A stretch of 64,000 nt of DNA, taken from assembly GCA_013400975.1 (NCBI GenBank), contig WBMZ01009018.1, positions 19,320 through 83,319 of the forward strand. The letters run 5' to 3'. The translations under genes were made by a program, and so were the position numbers. The DNA comes from Atrichornis clamosus (Eukaryota; Chordata; Aves; Passeriformes; Menuridae). Numbering within the stretch: the first letter of the stretch is position 1; each line of letters opens with the position of its first letter. The notes under the pieces were generated by a model that did not search any database, was not told where the DNA came from, and saw only the letters and a program-made list of their open reading frames with translations. This document shows, piece after piece, positions 1-11,400 of the stretch.

Positions 1-143
1 CAGCCTTCGCTGGTGTCCCCACCTGTAATGGGACACCCCACCCAGCTGTGACACCAGTCACATCACCCTACGCCCCGGGGGCCATCTGGTCAGGCCCCTG
101 CCCCTTTGCTGACCCATGGGCGATGACCTCTCCTCCCTGTTAG
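1..143 (+). other. PCSK9: PCSK9 last intron, 3' part
   Basis: This is non-coding sequence upstream of the last PCSK9 exon. It ends in a pyrimidine-rich stretch (ctctcctccctgttag) with the acceptor AG at 142-143. I see no further exon in the 143 bases available; the preceding exon lies outside the window. Confidence 0.8.
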
Positions 144-311
144 GTGACGGTGTCCTGTGACGACGGCTGGACGCTGACGGGCTGTAACGCCCTTTCCCAG
201 AGCCCTGGCTCCATGGGAGCCTACGCCGTGGACAATTCCTGCGTGGCAGCCGCTGGCCCTGGCAGCAGCACGGCCGTGGCTGTCGCCATTTGCTGCCGGA
301 GCCGGCAGTAG
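144..311 (+). CDS. PCSK9: PCSK9, last coding exon (C-terminal Cys/His-rich domain, partial gene)
   Basis: This exon encodes the last 55 residues of proprotein convertase subtilisin/kexin type 9. PCSK9 is a secreted, catalytically quiescent subtilase that binds the LDL receptor and routes it to lysosomes. The exon opens in phase 0 after the AG at 142-143 and closes at TAG 309-311. It reads [14 protein letters not shown], then GAYAVDNSC, then [14 protein letters not shown]. Those are the landmarks of the third module (M3) of the Cys/His-rich domain. Its five cysteines (exon residues 5, 14, 33, 50, 51) correspond to human C626, C635, C654, C678 and C679. In human the disulfides are 626-678, 635-654 and 608-679, and the 608 equivalent would be in the preceding exon. 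From memory of human PCSK9, the C654-C678 loop is 7 residues shorter here and the tail after the CC pair is 4 residues instead of 13. The catalytic domain is outside the window. Confidence 0.93.
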   Translation: MTVSCDDGWTLTGCNALSQSPGSMGAYAVDNSCVAAAGPGSSTAVAVAICCRSRQ

Positions 312-1038
312 GGAAAGGCTGAGCCGGGGAGGTGATTCCCATGGCACAGCAGGGATGGATGCTTTGCTGGACCCTCGTGTCCCCAGCTCGGTGCCTTTCC
401 ACGGCTGAGCTGCTGCTCCCAGGACAATCCATGCTGCGACCTCCACGCTTGGGCTGCTGTGCCGGTGTGGGGTGAGCTCGTCACCTCCTCACACACAGCA
501 GGGCCAGGATCCCGGGCGGCTCTGGAAGAGCTCTCCAAGCAGCCCCCGTGCAGTTGGAGCCCTGCCCCAGCACTGGAGTCACCCCAGAATCCTTTCCCTG
601 CCTTGTACCGAGTCTTTCTATAAACACCTCGACTGTACGAGCCATGGTGTTGCCACCCCCAACATATGACAAAACCACCACTTTTTAAAAGAAAAATATT
701 GTGAGGATTGCTCTTTCCCTTCTCGGTTAGTTGCTCATTAGTTGTCAGCTAATGCTTCGTAGCACCTGGAAAATCCTAGTTTAGCCATTTTGGGGCAGTT
801 TTATAATTGCCTAATCGTATTCCTAGGAGACTTCTTTACTTTTGAGTCAAGTGTAAGGGCCGTAGTTTAAACAGTCTGCTCATTTAATTAGATTTAAATC
901 TGCATTGCTACAGCCAGCTACTGCTTTGTTAGTGCTTTTTTTTGTTATTAAGTCAAAGTTAATGATCTGCTGGTGTTATGTGTTAACAGTTTCCCTTTCA
1001 GGTCTTCCCAAGACACATAGAACTGGCTGTAACTCCTT

Positions 1039-1108
1039 AAAAAAAAGAAAAAAAAAAAAAGAAAAAAAAAAAAAGAAAAAAAAAAAAAGAAAAAAAAAAA
1101 AAGAAAAA
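1039..1108 (+). repeat. 14-bp minisatellite, (A13G)n
   Basis: In this A-tract single G residues fall at 1047, 1061, 1075, 1089 and 1103, exactly 14 bases apart. This is a tandem array of thirteen A plus one G, not a random A-rich run. It lies about 90 bases upstream of the PCSK9 polyadenylation signal. Confidence 0.9.
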
Positions 1109-1195
1109 GCTTTCATAGCACCCTGGTTTTTAGATTTGTACCTTAAATATTTATTTGGAATTTTATAAATAAGCATTTTATAAATGTCTTTTTAA

Positions 1196-1201
1196 AATAA
1201 A
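1196..1201 (+). terminator. PCSK9: Candidate PCSK9 polyadenylation signal AATAAA
   Basis: A canonical AATAAA hexamer, about 885 bases after the PCSK9 stop and inside an AT-rich context, followed within 30 bases by T/G-rich sequence (tgctcatgtggtccattgtctgg). A second AATAAA at 1793-1798 is the alternative. Confidence 0.5.
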
Positions 1202-1224
1202 ATGCATAGACCAGTGCTCATGTG

Positions 1225-2955
1225 GTCCATTGTCTGGCTTCATGTACATCCCCACGGGGAACTGCTCTGGAAGAGGGAAGTGCCACTGATGCAGCAGGGA
1301 TGCTGCTCCCCAGAAAGAGCTGTGCTTTGTTAGCGAGCCAGCCACAGGCCCCCACCTCGGATCTGATCCCTGCCTGGGGCCCCGGGTGCCCCTGGATGAC
1401 CACTGGCACCCTTGGAGGTCGACCCAGACAGCACAGGCACCCTCCCCTTGCCCGCAGCTGGGCTGAGCTCTGGGACTGTGTTGTCCCACACACATGAAAG
1501 ACCAGAAGTTTGTTTTAACAACAGTGGTGCAGGGCAAGAGCTCCCGGTTATGGAAACAAACATCATCCGGTGTTGGGGAACGCGCCCCTGGGCTTGTGTT
1601 GCTGCTGTTACTTCACTCAGGAAGTGCTGGAAGAAGACAAAGCTTGGCTCAGAGAGATGCCCACAGCAGGGAATGCCTGAGAAGCACCAGAAAGCCACCA
1701 AAGCTGGGTCTCACTTTGGTCTCCATGTTTAGCAGCCTGCTGCTACTACAATGTGTAATTTTTGTGGTGCTATCTGAGGATAGATGAGAAAAAATAAAGC
1801 TTGATACCACAAGCACCAGGTTAACCTGTCAAACTTGGGCTGGGTTGGGTGTTTTTCCCCATCCAAAAACCCCTTTCAGCTCTGTTACTCTGGCTTTAAT
1901 GGGCAAGAGGCAGACCCAGCACAAAGCACCAATTTGAAAAGTTGAAACTAATTCTAACTTGTTAACTAAAACTGGCAAAAGCTCAACCCTAATCCAAACA
2001 TAATTATAGAACATGGACATAATTACAGCCCATAATTTCATCAGCAAGAACTTGGGAGTTTGCACAAAGGGGCAAAAAAGAAAAAGGGATGTCAGCCTGA
2101 GAGCTCCTGGACAGCTCTGACACCGAGGGTGATTCTCCAGCAGGTGATTCTCCTTTAGGCTGCCACTTCTCAAAACACACACCAGCATTTCAGCTCTGCT
2201 GAGTTCCCTGCGGGAGGGGAGGATCCAGCAGAAGGTGTGAGCCTGCTCCGTGCACGATAAGCCAGACAGAGCTTCCCTAGCTTAGTTCAGGCAAGCATAA
2301 GCCTGGTGGAAGGAAACAACATTAAAAGATTAGCCCTTGCCTTGCTTTGTGCCTTGTACGTGGGTAGGTGGAAAAGCCTCTCACATCCAGGAGAGCAGGG
2401 CGGATCCCAGGGATGCTGATCCCAATCCTGGCTGCAGTTTCCAATGTCCAGCCCATGCTCCCAGGACTGGGTCAGGCTGGAAAGGGGAAAGTCCAGAGGA
2501 TAAAGGCAGAGTGGGGATGGCAGCCCTGGCTGTAGCTCCTGGTTCCCAGATAAGTGAGAGGGGAACACCAGCTCTGTGTGCAGCTCCCTGCCCCTCATCC
2601 CCATGGGAAGCAGGATGAATTCACGCCCAGCTCACCCACAAACCTTGGATCTGACACACAAAATCCGCTCTAATCTGCCTCTGTGAGCGTGGCCAGGGTA
2701 AATCATTCTGCTGGGGGCAGGAGAAGCTGCGCAGACACACAGCTCTGACAGCGCCCCAGCACAAGCTGCGGCACAAGGAAGTGCAGCAGGGCTGCTGTGG
2801 GGCCACCCAGCAGCTTCCATTTGCTCTGGGCAGGAGCCAAATTGCAATCAGGGCACCCTCTCGGAGCTCAGCATCTGCAGGGAACCCAAGGAGGTTCAGG
2901 ATAAGAGGATCAACAAGACAAGAGCGTAGCAGCGTGTGCACAGTCTAAAGATTAC
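1225..2955. other. PCSK9-USP24 convergent intergenic region
   Basis: About 1.7 kb between the two predicted 3' ends. It contains only short, unconserved reading frames and no recognisable exon, RNA gene or transposon. The AATAAA at 1793-1798 (+) is the only element I can name. Confidence 0.5.
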
Positions 2956-2959
2956 ACTA

Positions 2960-5371
2960 GTTTTCTGTGAAAGGAATAACTTTATTCCATTGACCAGGAA
3001 TCCCAAGACTGTTCATCAAGACTGCCTATTTTTCCAGTGCCAAATGTCTATGCATTAATTGGACAGTATCTCCCCGAGTGCTCACAGGCAGGCTGTGGCT
3101 GCTCCTCACTGAACATTTTGTAAGCTGTATAAAAACATTTTCATCCAAAAAGATTGGCAGTAAAAATTACAACATATAAATGCATCACAATTTACACAAA
3201 AACTAGTTTTTTGTTGAACTCTATTTTCCAAAAAATAATCTTCAGCAGGTTCAAATGACAGCAGCTGGAAACGAAAATAATTGACCAAGTATCATCTTAT
3301 TGCAAATTATAACCACTGACTTTGTACAAGCGTAAGCAGAACCGTGAAAAAGTTTGTATTGGTTTCAAGGATACAGTGGTGATGAGCCATCCTGATGCAA
3401 TCCTCATCAATGCTCCCCTGGGCCTGCGGCCATCGAGGATGTTGTTTCCATAGGAAATAACAGGAACCTGAAGTGACAAGTGGTGCCAACCCACAGGAAC
3501 ACTCCCAGCCTCTCCCATCCCCATCACGGCCGAGTACTGACTTCTTGGGAGGATCCATGACCCGTTACCAAAGTACGAGGGGAGGGGGAAGGAAGAAGGG
3601 GGTCTCCGTAAGAAATGATTTATTCAAAATTAATTTAAAACATCACATTTAAAATGTCCCAGCACATCATCAGAAACATTTATAAAATGCTAACTCTGCC
3701 GTGTGTCTACGAAGACATTGTTTGGAAAAGAAAGTGAAATGCACTACGGTGCCCCCCTGACCCTGCACACGCCGGCTCTCCTGCCCCACAATAAGTTATA
3801 AAGCTGTACAGCTGACATCACATCCCATGGTTACTTCCAACAGTGAAATGACTGCTTACTTTCAATATTAGTGCACAACAGTGAAAAGCTGTCTGCTGCT
3901 TCGTGTTTTGGCAGCAGCGTGTGAAAAGAAACAAAACAAAAAAAAAAGGCACTTTTTGGCTGGTTGTGCCTTTAACTTGGCAAATTCGTCTATTCTGGAG
4001 GTACCCAGGCACTCCTTAAGATGTCCCCCGTTTCTGTGCATGTTTGTTTATATAATTTTTTTAAAGTAAGGCAGAATCCATAAATAAAGGCAAAAAGCAG
4101 TGCAGAAAATGTGACAAACACAAAATGTACAAAAGATGAAGTCAGTTGGCACAAAAGAAGCTTGTATCCAGAGCCAGAAATCACTGAACTGCACTTGACA
4201 TAGAAAACAGAACTGTGCTCAAATCATCCCAACTGGTTTCCAGTTATTTGTGAGCAAATTAAAAGAGCTGTGATATTTTAAATGTTGCCTGGTCAAGTGA
4301 AAATGCAAACAAAGCCAATTCTTTCTTTCCCCATGTTAAAATTGCTATAAAATCTGCACAACAGTGTTCCCAGCTCACTCAAGGAATTATTCATCATATA
4401 CAACCAATACCAACTTTCTCAGTAATTTCAAAGCATAAGCAAGTGATTGTAGATCCATGACTGAGACTACATTTTATTCAATATGTCTCCAAAGGTTAAA
4501 AAAATTTAATGAGTAAAACTGCAACAGAATTCCTTCTTAAAGTGCTTTTTTCTTTTAAACTACTCAATTAACTTTTTTTTTTTGCTTTTTAATTCACCAA
4601 CATCCTTGAATAATAAATGCTTGCATACCTAGAGAACAAAGCTTTTCTTTTACTGCCCTTCCCAGTTGTCTGAAGGGTTTTTGGAAGGGTACCAGGAAGA
4701 TGATTCATTCCAGAGCTCCTTGACCAAATCATTCCGTAAGGAATCACTCTCCTTAGAGAGCAATCTTGCTGATCTTTCTTATCAAGAGCTTTACAAATTA
4801 TCAGGGAGACATATTAAATACAGAAGTCCTTATGTAAACCCATTCTTTAACTAATATTTTACAATGAAATGTAAGTCATCACACATCTTTACAGAAATTT
4901 GAATATTCCTATTCAATATTATCAGAAAGATTAAAAATTTGCCCTCCATACATAAGGGCAGTCTGTTTCTTTTTTTTTTTCCTGTAAAAAAACCAAAAGA
5001 ATTTTTTTTTTTTGCAGCATCACAGAAAAGCAACAGTTTTACATTCACTCATTTAATGTTCACATAAAAATTCAACCACTAGCGTTTGTGTATTTGATAA
5101 AATCTTCTTGACAAACTTGTTTTCGGTGTTTGGACTGTCACAAGCTACTGCAGGTGAAGATGCAGTTTTCTAGAGCATTTATTGATCTGAAGCCTTCGTG
5201 GGCTAAAAACTGCTTTTAGCTTTCAGGGAAACAACCTTTTCCAGCATCTCCTCCGGTCCTGTAAAGCCACTGCTCTCCCAGATTTCCAACGGCACAAGCA
5301 GCACGACTCCAGTTCCAGTAGGTACCAGGCATTGAGTGTTGAGTTGGCTCTTGTGTTCACAGGTAGCTCCT
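2960..5371 (-). other. USP24: USP24 3' UTR (predicted)
   Basis: This is non-coding sequence between the USP24 stop codon (5372-5374) and the distal polyadenylation signal near 2981. It is AT-rich with several A and T runs (for example around 4570 and 4970). I see no splice-supported coding exon in it. The + strand reading frame around 4666-4854 has no family signature and is treated as chance. Confidence 0.55.
2981..2986 (-). terminator. USP24: Candidate USP24 distal polyadenylation signal
   Basis: TTTATT on the + strand is AATAAA on the - strand. It lies about 2.4 kb after the USP24 stop, which is about the length I recall for the human 3' UTR. More proximal copies of the hexamer lie at 3619-3624, 4473-4478 and 5178-5183, so shorter 3' ends are possible. 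Confidence 0.45.
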
Positions 5372-5434
5372 CTATGGGTCAACATCATCAAGGTCACTTT
5401 TAGGCTCCCCAATCATCATAGGAGACTCCGAGCC
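5372..5434 (-). CDS. USP24: USP24 exon 68 (residues 2593-2612 and stop)
   Basis: It encodes [20 protein letters not shown] and the TAG at 5372-5374. Acceptor TGAAAG. The acidic C-terminus matches human, with EP-K replacing EL-R. The exon continues into the 3' UTR. Confidence 0.95.
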   Translation of the reverse strand, partial: GSESPMMIGEPKSDLDDVDP

Positions 5435-8400
5435 CTTTCAACGCACACAAGGGATGGGGAGAGAAGGACAGGGTTACTTTTGTAAGAGGCACAGTTGTTG
5501 TGTGCGTGGGCAGTGATGGTGCTGACCCAAGCCCCAGGGGCCAGCTGGAGCCACACAACAGAGGGTGACCCTGCCCTTATTTTACCTGCTGCAGGTGCCT
5601 CTCCCCATTCTCGTTGGCTGGGCTGCTCTCTGACCCGTTGCTGCTTCCAGACTGATCCTTCTCATTCAGCAGGGCTGTGGCATAGGCCAGAGTGTCCTGA
5701 GTTGGAAACAGCCCCAGAGAGTGTCAGGGGCCACGATGATCCCTTCATTTCACAATTATTATTTTTTTTTTAAGTTGACTCTAAAACAAAGCTGCTGTAG
5801 TGAGACAGCCAAACCACCACAGGGAATTGTGAGTATTGACTAACACCACTCAAGGGTTAGTTTTCTCAGGAACAACAACTGGGTCTGAGCTTCTAAAGGA
5901 AAAACAGTCTTAAGTGCACTGGAATATCACAGAGTCACAGAATCATTAAGGTTGGAAGAGACCTTTAAGGTCATCAAGTCCAACTGCCAATGCAGCACCA
6001 CCACCACGTCCACCACCAAAGCACAGCCTCAAGTGCCACATCCACACATTGTTCTGAACACTTCCAGGAGTGGTGACTAAAGTTGGCAAACCCAAGGATG
6101 CCTCCAAGCAAGGGAGTTTAACATCATCCCCCAGGACTGACACATACCTGTGCCGAGATGGTGCGCTGGAAGGTTTTTGCAGTGGATGTCTCGTTGGACA
6201 CGTTGCTCTGGGGAGCCCAGTAATGCTCTGACATCTGCATGAAAAGCCAAGAAAGCCATAAAATTGCCATTTGATTTTTTGCTCTGGTGTAAAGCCTCAA
6301 CCACTTGTGATGGTGGGTGAACTAAGCCTGACACAAGCTCCCTGAATCCTCTGGCAACGAGCTGGAGATCTGGGGCACAGACAAGCACACATTTAGATGC
6401 AGCCAGAACAGCCAGAGAGGTTATTGCCCCTCAGCTGAAAACCAGCAACCAACTCGTAAGTTTCCAATATGTCCTTGGATATTTATGAAAGATAAGTTGG
6501 CCACTCTATGTTCAGTTTAGAGGGGGAAGAAAAACTACACGTGTGGGAGGAAAAGCTGTATCTGTCAACAGTTGTGCTTCGTGCAAAGCTGTGATGATTC
6601 TGTAAGGAATCCACTCATTTAAACATTCTCCTGCATCAACACATTGGCAAAGGGAAAATGCTTTTTTAAAAAAAATGAAGCCTTCTAACACGAATACAGT
6701 GGCACTGAAAGCTTCCCACATGGCAAAGGATAATCACTGCAACCATTCACACTTGGTTTTATTCACTGTAAATGCATCTATGCCTGAAACACGTGGAGGG
6801 CTACTGGAGTTCTGGCATTGCATCAGATTTAGCTGCATCCAAGTTGTCCTTGTAGAAAATGAAGTAGCTTGTATTTTGTCTTTAGAGCCATGTAGGGGAT
6901 GGAGATTTCATGGTTATCATTGCAAACAAATGACAGTTTCTCTGTTACAGCCAAATTACCTTTTTCTGTAGCCACTGCACAGCCCAACTCCAGTGGTGGG
7001 AATTCTCCTTGAAGTAATCTTTTGCAGTAGGGCACCTTGGAAATTGAAATTATATTCATCAGTCAGGAACAAGGCATTCTGGCCAACATAAAAAAAAATA
7101 CAAAGACTCCTCTTTCTTTGCAGTGCTGCCCTCTCTGTGCATTGTTATCACTGCAAACTCTGACTTAAACTCTACAGCCCTGTTAATTGAATTAGCAAGA
7201 GCAATAATGCCTAATAAAATATACACAAAGCAGGTTCACATATTTCAGAATTATGCTTTATTGGGACATGTGCCAAGTTCTGAACAAAGGGAATTTAGGA
7301 ATCATAGTGTTTAAAAAATCTGGGACAGTTTCCTTATGTTTATCTGGTGTTAATGCCAGGCTGCTCCTCTACAGAATAATGACCTTTGTTTTTATAAAGA
7401 GTAATTATTGTTTGCTATCTGAGAAATTCCTTCAGGTACTTACCAGTCAAGATTTCACTTCATACTGACACATGTACTACCGAGACATTTGAGCACCAGT
7501 AACAAAGGATAAAGCTGATCAAAAACAGGAACAGTAGGCTTTGTAACAGTCACAGAGGGGCCTAAGGCAGGGATGAGGTTACACTCTGAAACCTGTATTA
7601 CTCACTTCTGAGCCAAAGTAACAAGGAACTTGACACACTGGTAGCAGCGGCTGCTGTCCACGTGGTTGCTGTGGTGCATCAAGGCTGTGGGGAGAAACAC
7701 AGGCATTAAAACCACAACCCAGATTTCCACGTACCAGCCAGTCTGGAAACGTAACAAAGATGAAGCTGAAATTTTAAGTTAGGGAATAGATTTTGTTTCT
7801 ACAGATGTTAGCATGAGTATTTGTGTTAAACACACTGCTGGCAGTTCTGAGCACTTCCACAACTCTATTGGATTAAAAATAGAACTGCTGCATTTTCACT
7901 TTGATCTTTCAAATGCGGTACCTGAATTTTAAACAGCCCTAATGCAGTTATTCTTCCCCTATAATCCATTCTATGTCAGATAATCACTATGGTTACATTT
8001 GTCTGAGGGAAAAAAAAATCGTCTGAAACTCCCATAAATGAACCAGATCACCAGCTTCCACCTGGATCAAAGTTTGCAAAGCCAGAGGAATGTTTAAAGC
8101 TTCTTCACATAAACAAGCATAGCAGAATTCAACAGCCATGAAACTGTTCTGTGGGAGACTCGGGCAGAACCCCAGGCCATTCCTACCAGGGAGTTTTCTA
8201 TACTGTGAAGTCCCACATCTTTTAACAAAATTCTTTGACTTAGAAGAAGCACAAAGATTTCCACGGAGCTGCCACAATCAGATTTGCTACTCAAAAGTTG
8301 CTCTGTCCACAGCAGTCAGCAAAGAACACTGCAGTGAAACCTCCAAAGCTGGCAAAAATTGCTGGGGAACTGCAAATTGCCAGTTTTAATACTGTTGAAG

Positions 8401-11400
8401 CAGAGCAGATGATTAAAATTACAGTACTGTTGTACTGCAAATTATGCACAAACATCCTATTAAGGACCACCAAAACCTATTATTTGCTGATTTCCTTTCC
8501 TGGACTAAAACCAGTCAATGTGAGGGATGCCATTCAATGCTGTTGTGAGGAGATTTCAAAGTAAAACTACAACTTTCACTCCCAAACCTCAGGGCAGTTC
8601 TCAAAGCCTTCAACATAAAAATCCAATTGAATACTTGCATCTCTCCACTGTAGAGGAAAAAAGGTCAAGTATTGCCCAAGTTACAAGATAGAATTGGTCC
8701 AACTGGGACCAATTTATCCAGAAATTAAAATAACCACTTAGCTATTCTCTTACACTGCTGCATATTTCCTTCTATCACTCATACATGGAAACTACTAAAC
8801 AGAAGAGCACTGATGAGAGAAATAAAGAACAGAGCTAAGTATTCCTTCTCACTAAAACCTGAAGGTGAAAGCCACAACATGAAGCAGCTCCTCACCCAAA
8901 CAGCTGTGAAAGAGCTGCTCAAGCTGCACTAACCCATCAGAGGTGCTCTCTGAGCACCACGTGGTTACCCCACATTTCATTTGCACACAAAGCCTCTTCT
9001 TCTGATGCACATGAAATAAGCTCTCATTACTTCTGGGATTTTTTTCCTGTTGCTTTGGAATGCTTTAGTAACTTCAGTAAAGTCTCTGAATCAAATGGAC
9101 AGAAAACATTCTGTATGAGCAGCAACAAATGGGAGCCAGCTGTCCCACTGTGAGGCTCTACTGCAGTTAGCAGGATAAGCAACCTGCTGTGCTGGACCAG
9201 TTTCTTTTATGGTAATTAGGATGCTGACAAAACAAAAAGATTGGCAATTTCTTGAGATATGCAGGAAATAAAGATTAATTTTAAGGTTACAGGATTCATA
9301 CAGTTCCTCTGTTATGGTAATCAAAGGTACTATTCTCCCCTCTATTACACATACACCCTGATCTGCTTCTTATTTAAATAAATTAGCTCTCTTTCCCGGT
9401 TCAAGTCCTTTCCAGTTTGCTGTCACTATAATATTCTAATCTTTATTTTGGATTTTCTTAGAGCATTGTTTGGAGTAGCAGTGGCTAAATCAAATGTGTC
9501 AATTTGCTTTCCCTGAGAAGTAGAACAGATTAGGAGGATTAGAAACCAGGAGATGATGTGATCCACCACCACCACCAGGGTCAGCAGGAGACAGGAGTGT
9601 TCACCCACTGGCTTACTTGCCTATTAATCCATTTTCAGTTTCAAAGGCAAATTTGATGCGCTCTACTTGTAATGGGTCTTCAATAACCTGGCAAGAAAGA
9701 AAAATATCAATTTAGATAAGTTTTGTGTGGTACCTGTATCTATTCTATGGAGAGGTTTTAATCACACCAACATGCAAACAAGTAAGACTTGTGAGGTTTC
9801 ACTGCATTACTGGATTATCATTGGATGTATCACTAGATTATCAAGACAGAAGTTTAAAAAGTAATCAAACTTCAAACTGAAGGATTAAAATATACGTGGA
9901 TGTTGAAATTACCAATGCAGTCCTAACTTTTTTTGTTAGGCATCAATACAAAATTTATCCTGTACAAGTCTTTACCCTTTACCTACCAGTATCTCATGGA
10001 GTAACTGGAAGATGTTTTTCAGTTCATGAGGTGGAGCAGTTTCCAGTTGAGTCTGCATGTAAGAAATATAAAGTTACTTAGAGAGACGACTATGTTGATG
10101 AAGCAAAGAATTTCAAGACAGCTTTACAGATTTTTGAAAATGTCTTGATTTAAACAGTAAAAGCCTAAGAAAACCTAAACCCCAACACCCCTGCAAATCC
10201 AACAAACCACGTGGATTGTTCTGCGGTGCTGTTACAGCCCACAAGGCACAGGTGGACAAAGCCCGGGAGAAACACTTCTGGAGAAGGCTTGTCCCGGCCG
10301 TGTGTGTACCTTGATGAAGTGCAGCACAGTGAAGGAGAAGTGCTCGTTGCAGAAGCAGCAGTACACCACCATCTCGATGAGAACGGACAGCGACCCCGTG
10401 AGCTCCCGCAGCGCGTGCATCACCTGCGGGCACAGCAGACACCTCACACACTGCACGCCCGTGTCTTTGGGAAAAGAAGCTCGTAACAGAACGTTAGTCC
10501 TTCCCGGGAAGGATGCAGCTTTTTTTACACCCAGTGCCTGCCCGGCGCAGGAGGCTGAACCCCTGCCCTCACCACAACTCTTTCAGCTCCTGCTGCCCTC
10601 CTTCAAGGGCTGGTCAAGCATGATCCACAAAGTCTGAGCAACTCAAGGTGGTACCTGCATTTGACATGGCAAAAAGCTGCACAGGCCCTTGCAAACTGTG
10701 CATAAACTCAGACTGTGCATAAAACCAGACCCCAAAGCTTAGGGATACACTAGAATAGGAAGAGGTCAAGAAACCAAAGGAGCCTTCTTGTTTAGGCTCA
10801 AAATAATAACCACATACTCCCCAGCAGCCTGCTTTTGAATAGTAAGTGTTTTGCACTTAAGGATATGTCAAAGAAATACATCAGACCAGCTTTTAGGTTG
10901 AAGCAGGGCAGAATTCAGAACAGATACCTCCATTAAGTAGGGTTTTCCCTCAGACAGGAATAACAGGGCTTCCACTTCTTCATGGAGCGCCAGAAGCGGC
11001 CCTGAAGCGGTGATGCTGAGAGGTGGACGCTGCTTAAAGAGACCAGGAGCTATAACAGCAAATACAAAAACAATCCACTCATAGATTAGTTTGTTCTAAC
11101 ACGCCTTGGAGACACTGCTGCTCATTTGGCACCATGTAATCCCTAATGACACTCATCTCAACTAGTCTATAGCTGGTGTGCTGCCACTCCAAGTAACAAA
11201 TCTCTTGGACACTGACATGTTATGTTAGTGATAAGAGTAAAAAGAACTGCAGGAAGCTCAAATCAAAATGTTCAGACTATCAGAACTTTGAGCTTTAGTT
11301 TTACTCCGAATCACTGTTGCACACTCATTTATTCAGAATGTTTTTAATTCCCCGGTACTCTCTGATTTTCGACCCCTTTCAACCCTAGACAGAAATTATG

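Larger units (their letters stand above)
312..1220 (+). other. PCSK9: PCSK9 3' UTR (predicted)
   Basis: This is non-coding sequence after the PCSK9 stop. The first good polyadenylation signal on this strand is AATAAA at 1196-1201, which gives a UTR of about 0.9 kb. A second AATAAA at 1793-1798 could serve a longer form. The UTR contains a 14-bp A-rich array at 1039-1108. The end is inferred from the signal only. Confidence 0.55.

Noticed and set aside
4666..4854. 62-residue + strand reading frame beginning MSEGFLEGYQEDD
   Set aside because: It lies inside the USP24 3' UTR, antisense, with no recognisable family, promoter or splice context. Length alone is within chance for this region.
10855..10870. 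U12-type motif ATATCCTT on the - strand in intron 60
   Set aside because: It is not at an exon boundary. The exon 60 donor is an ordinary GTATCT at 10927.
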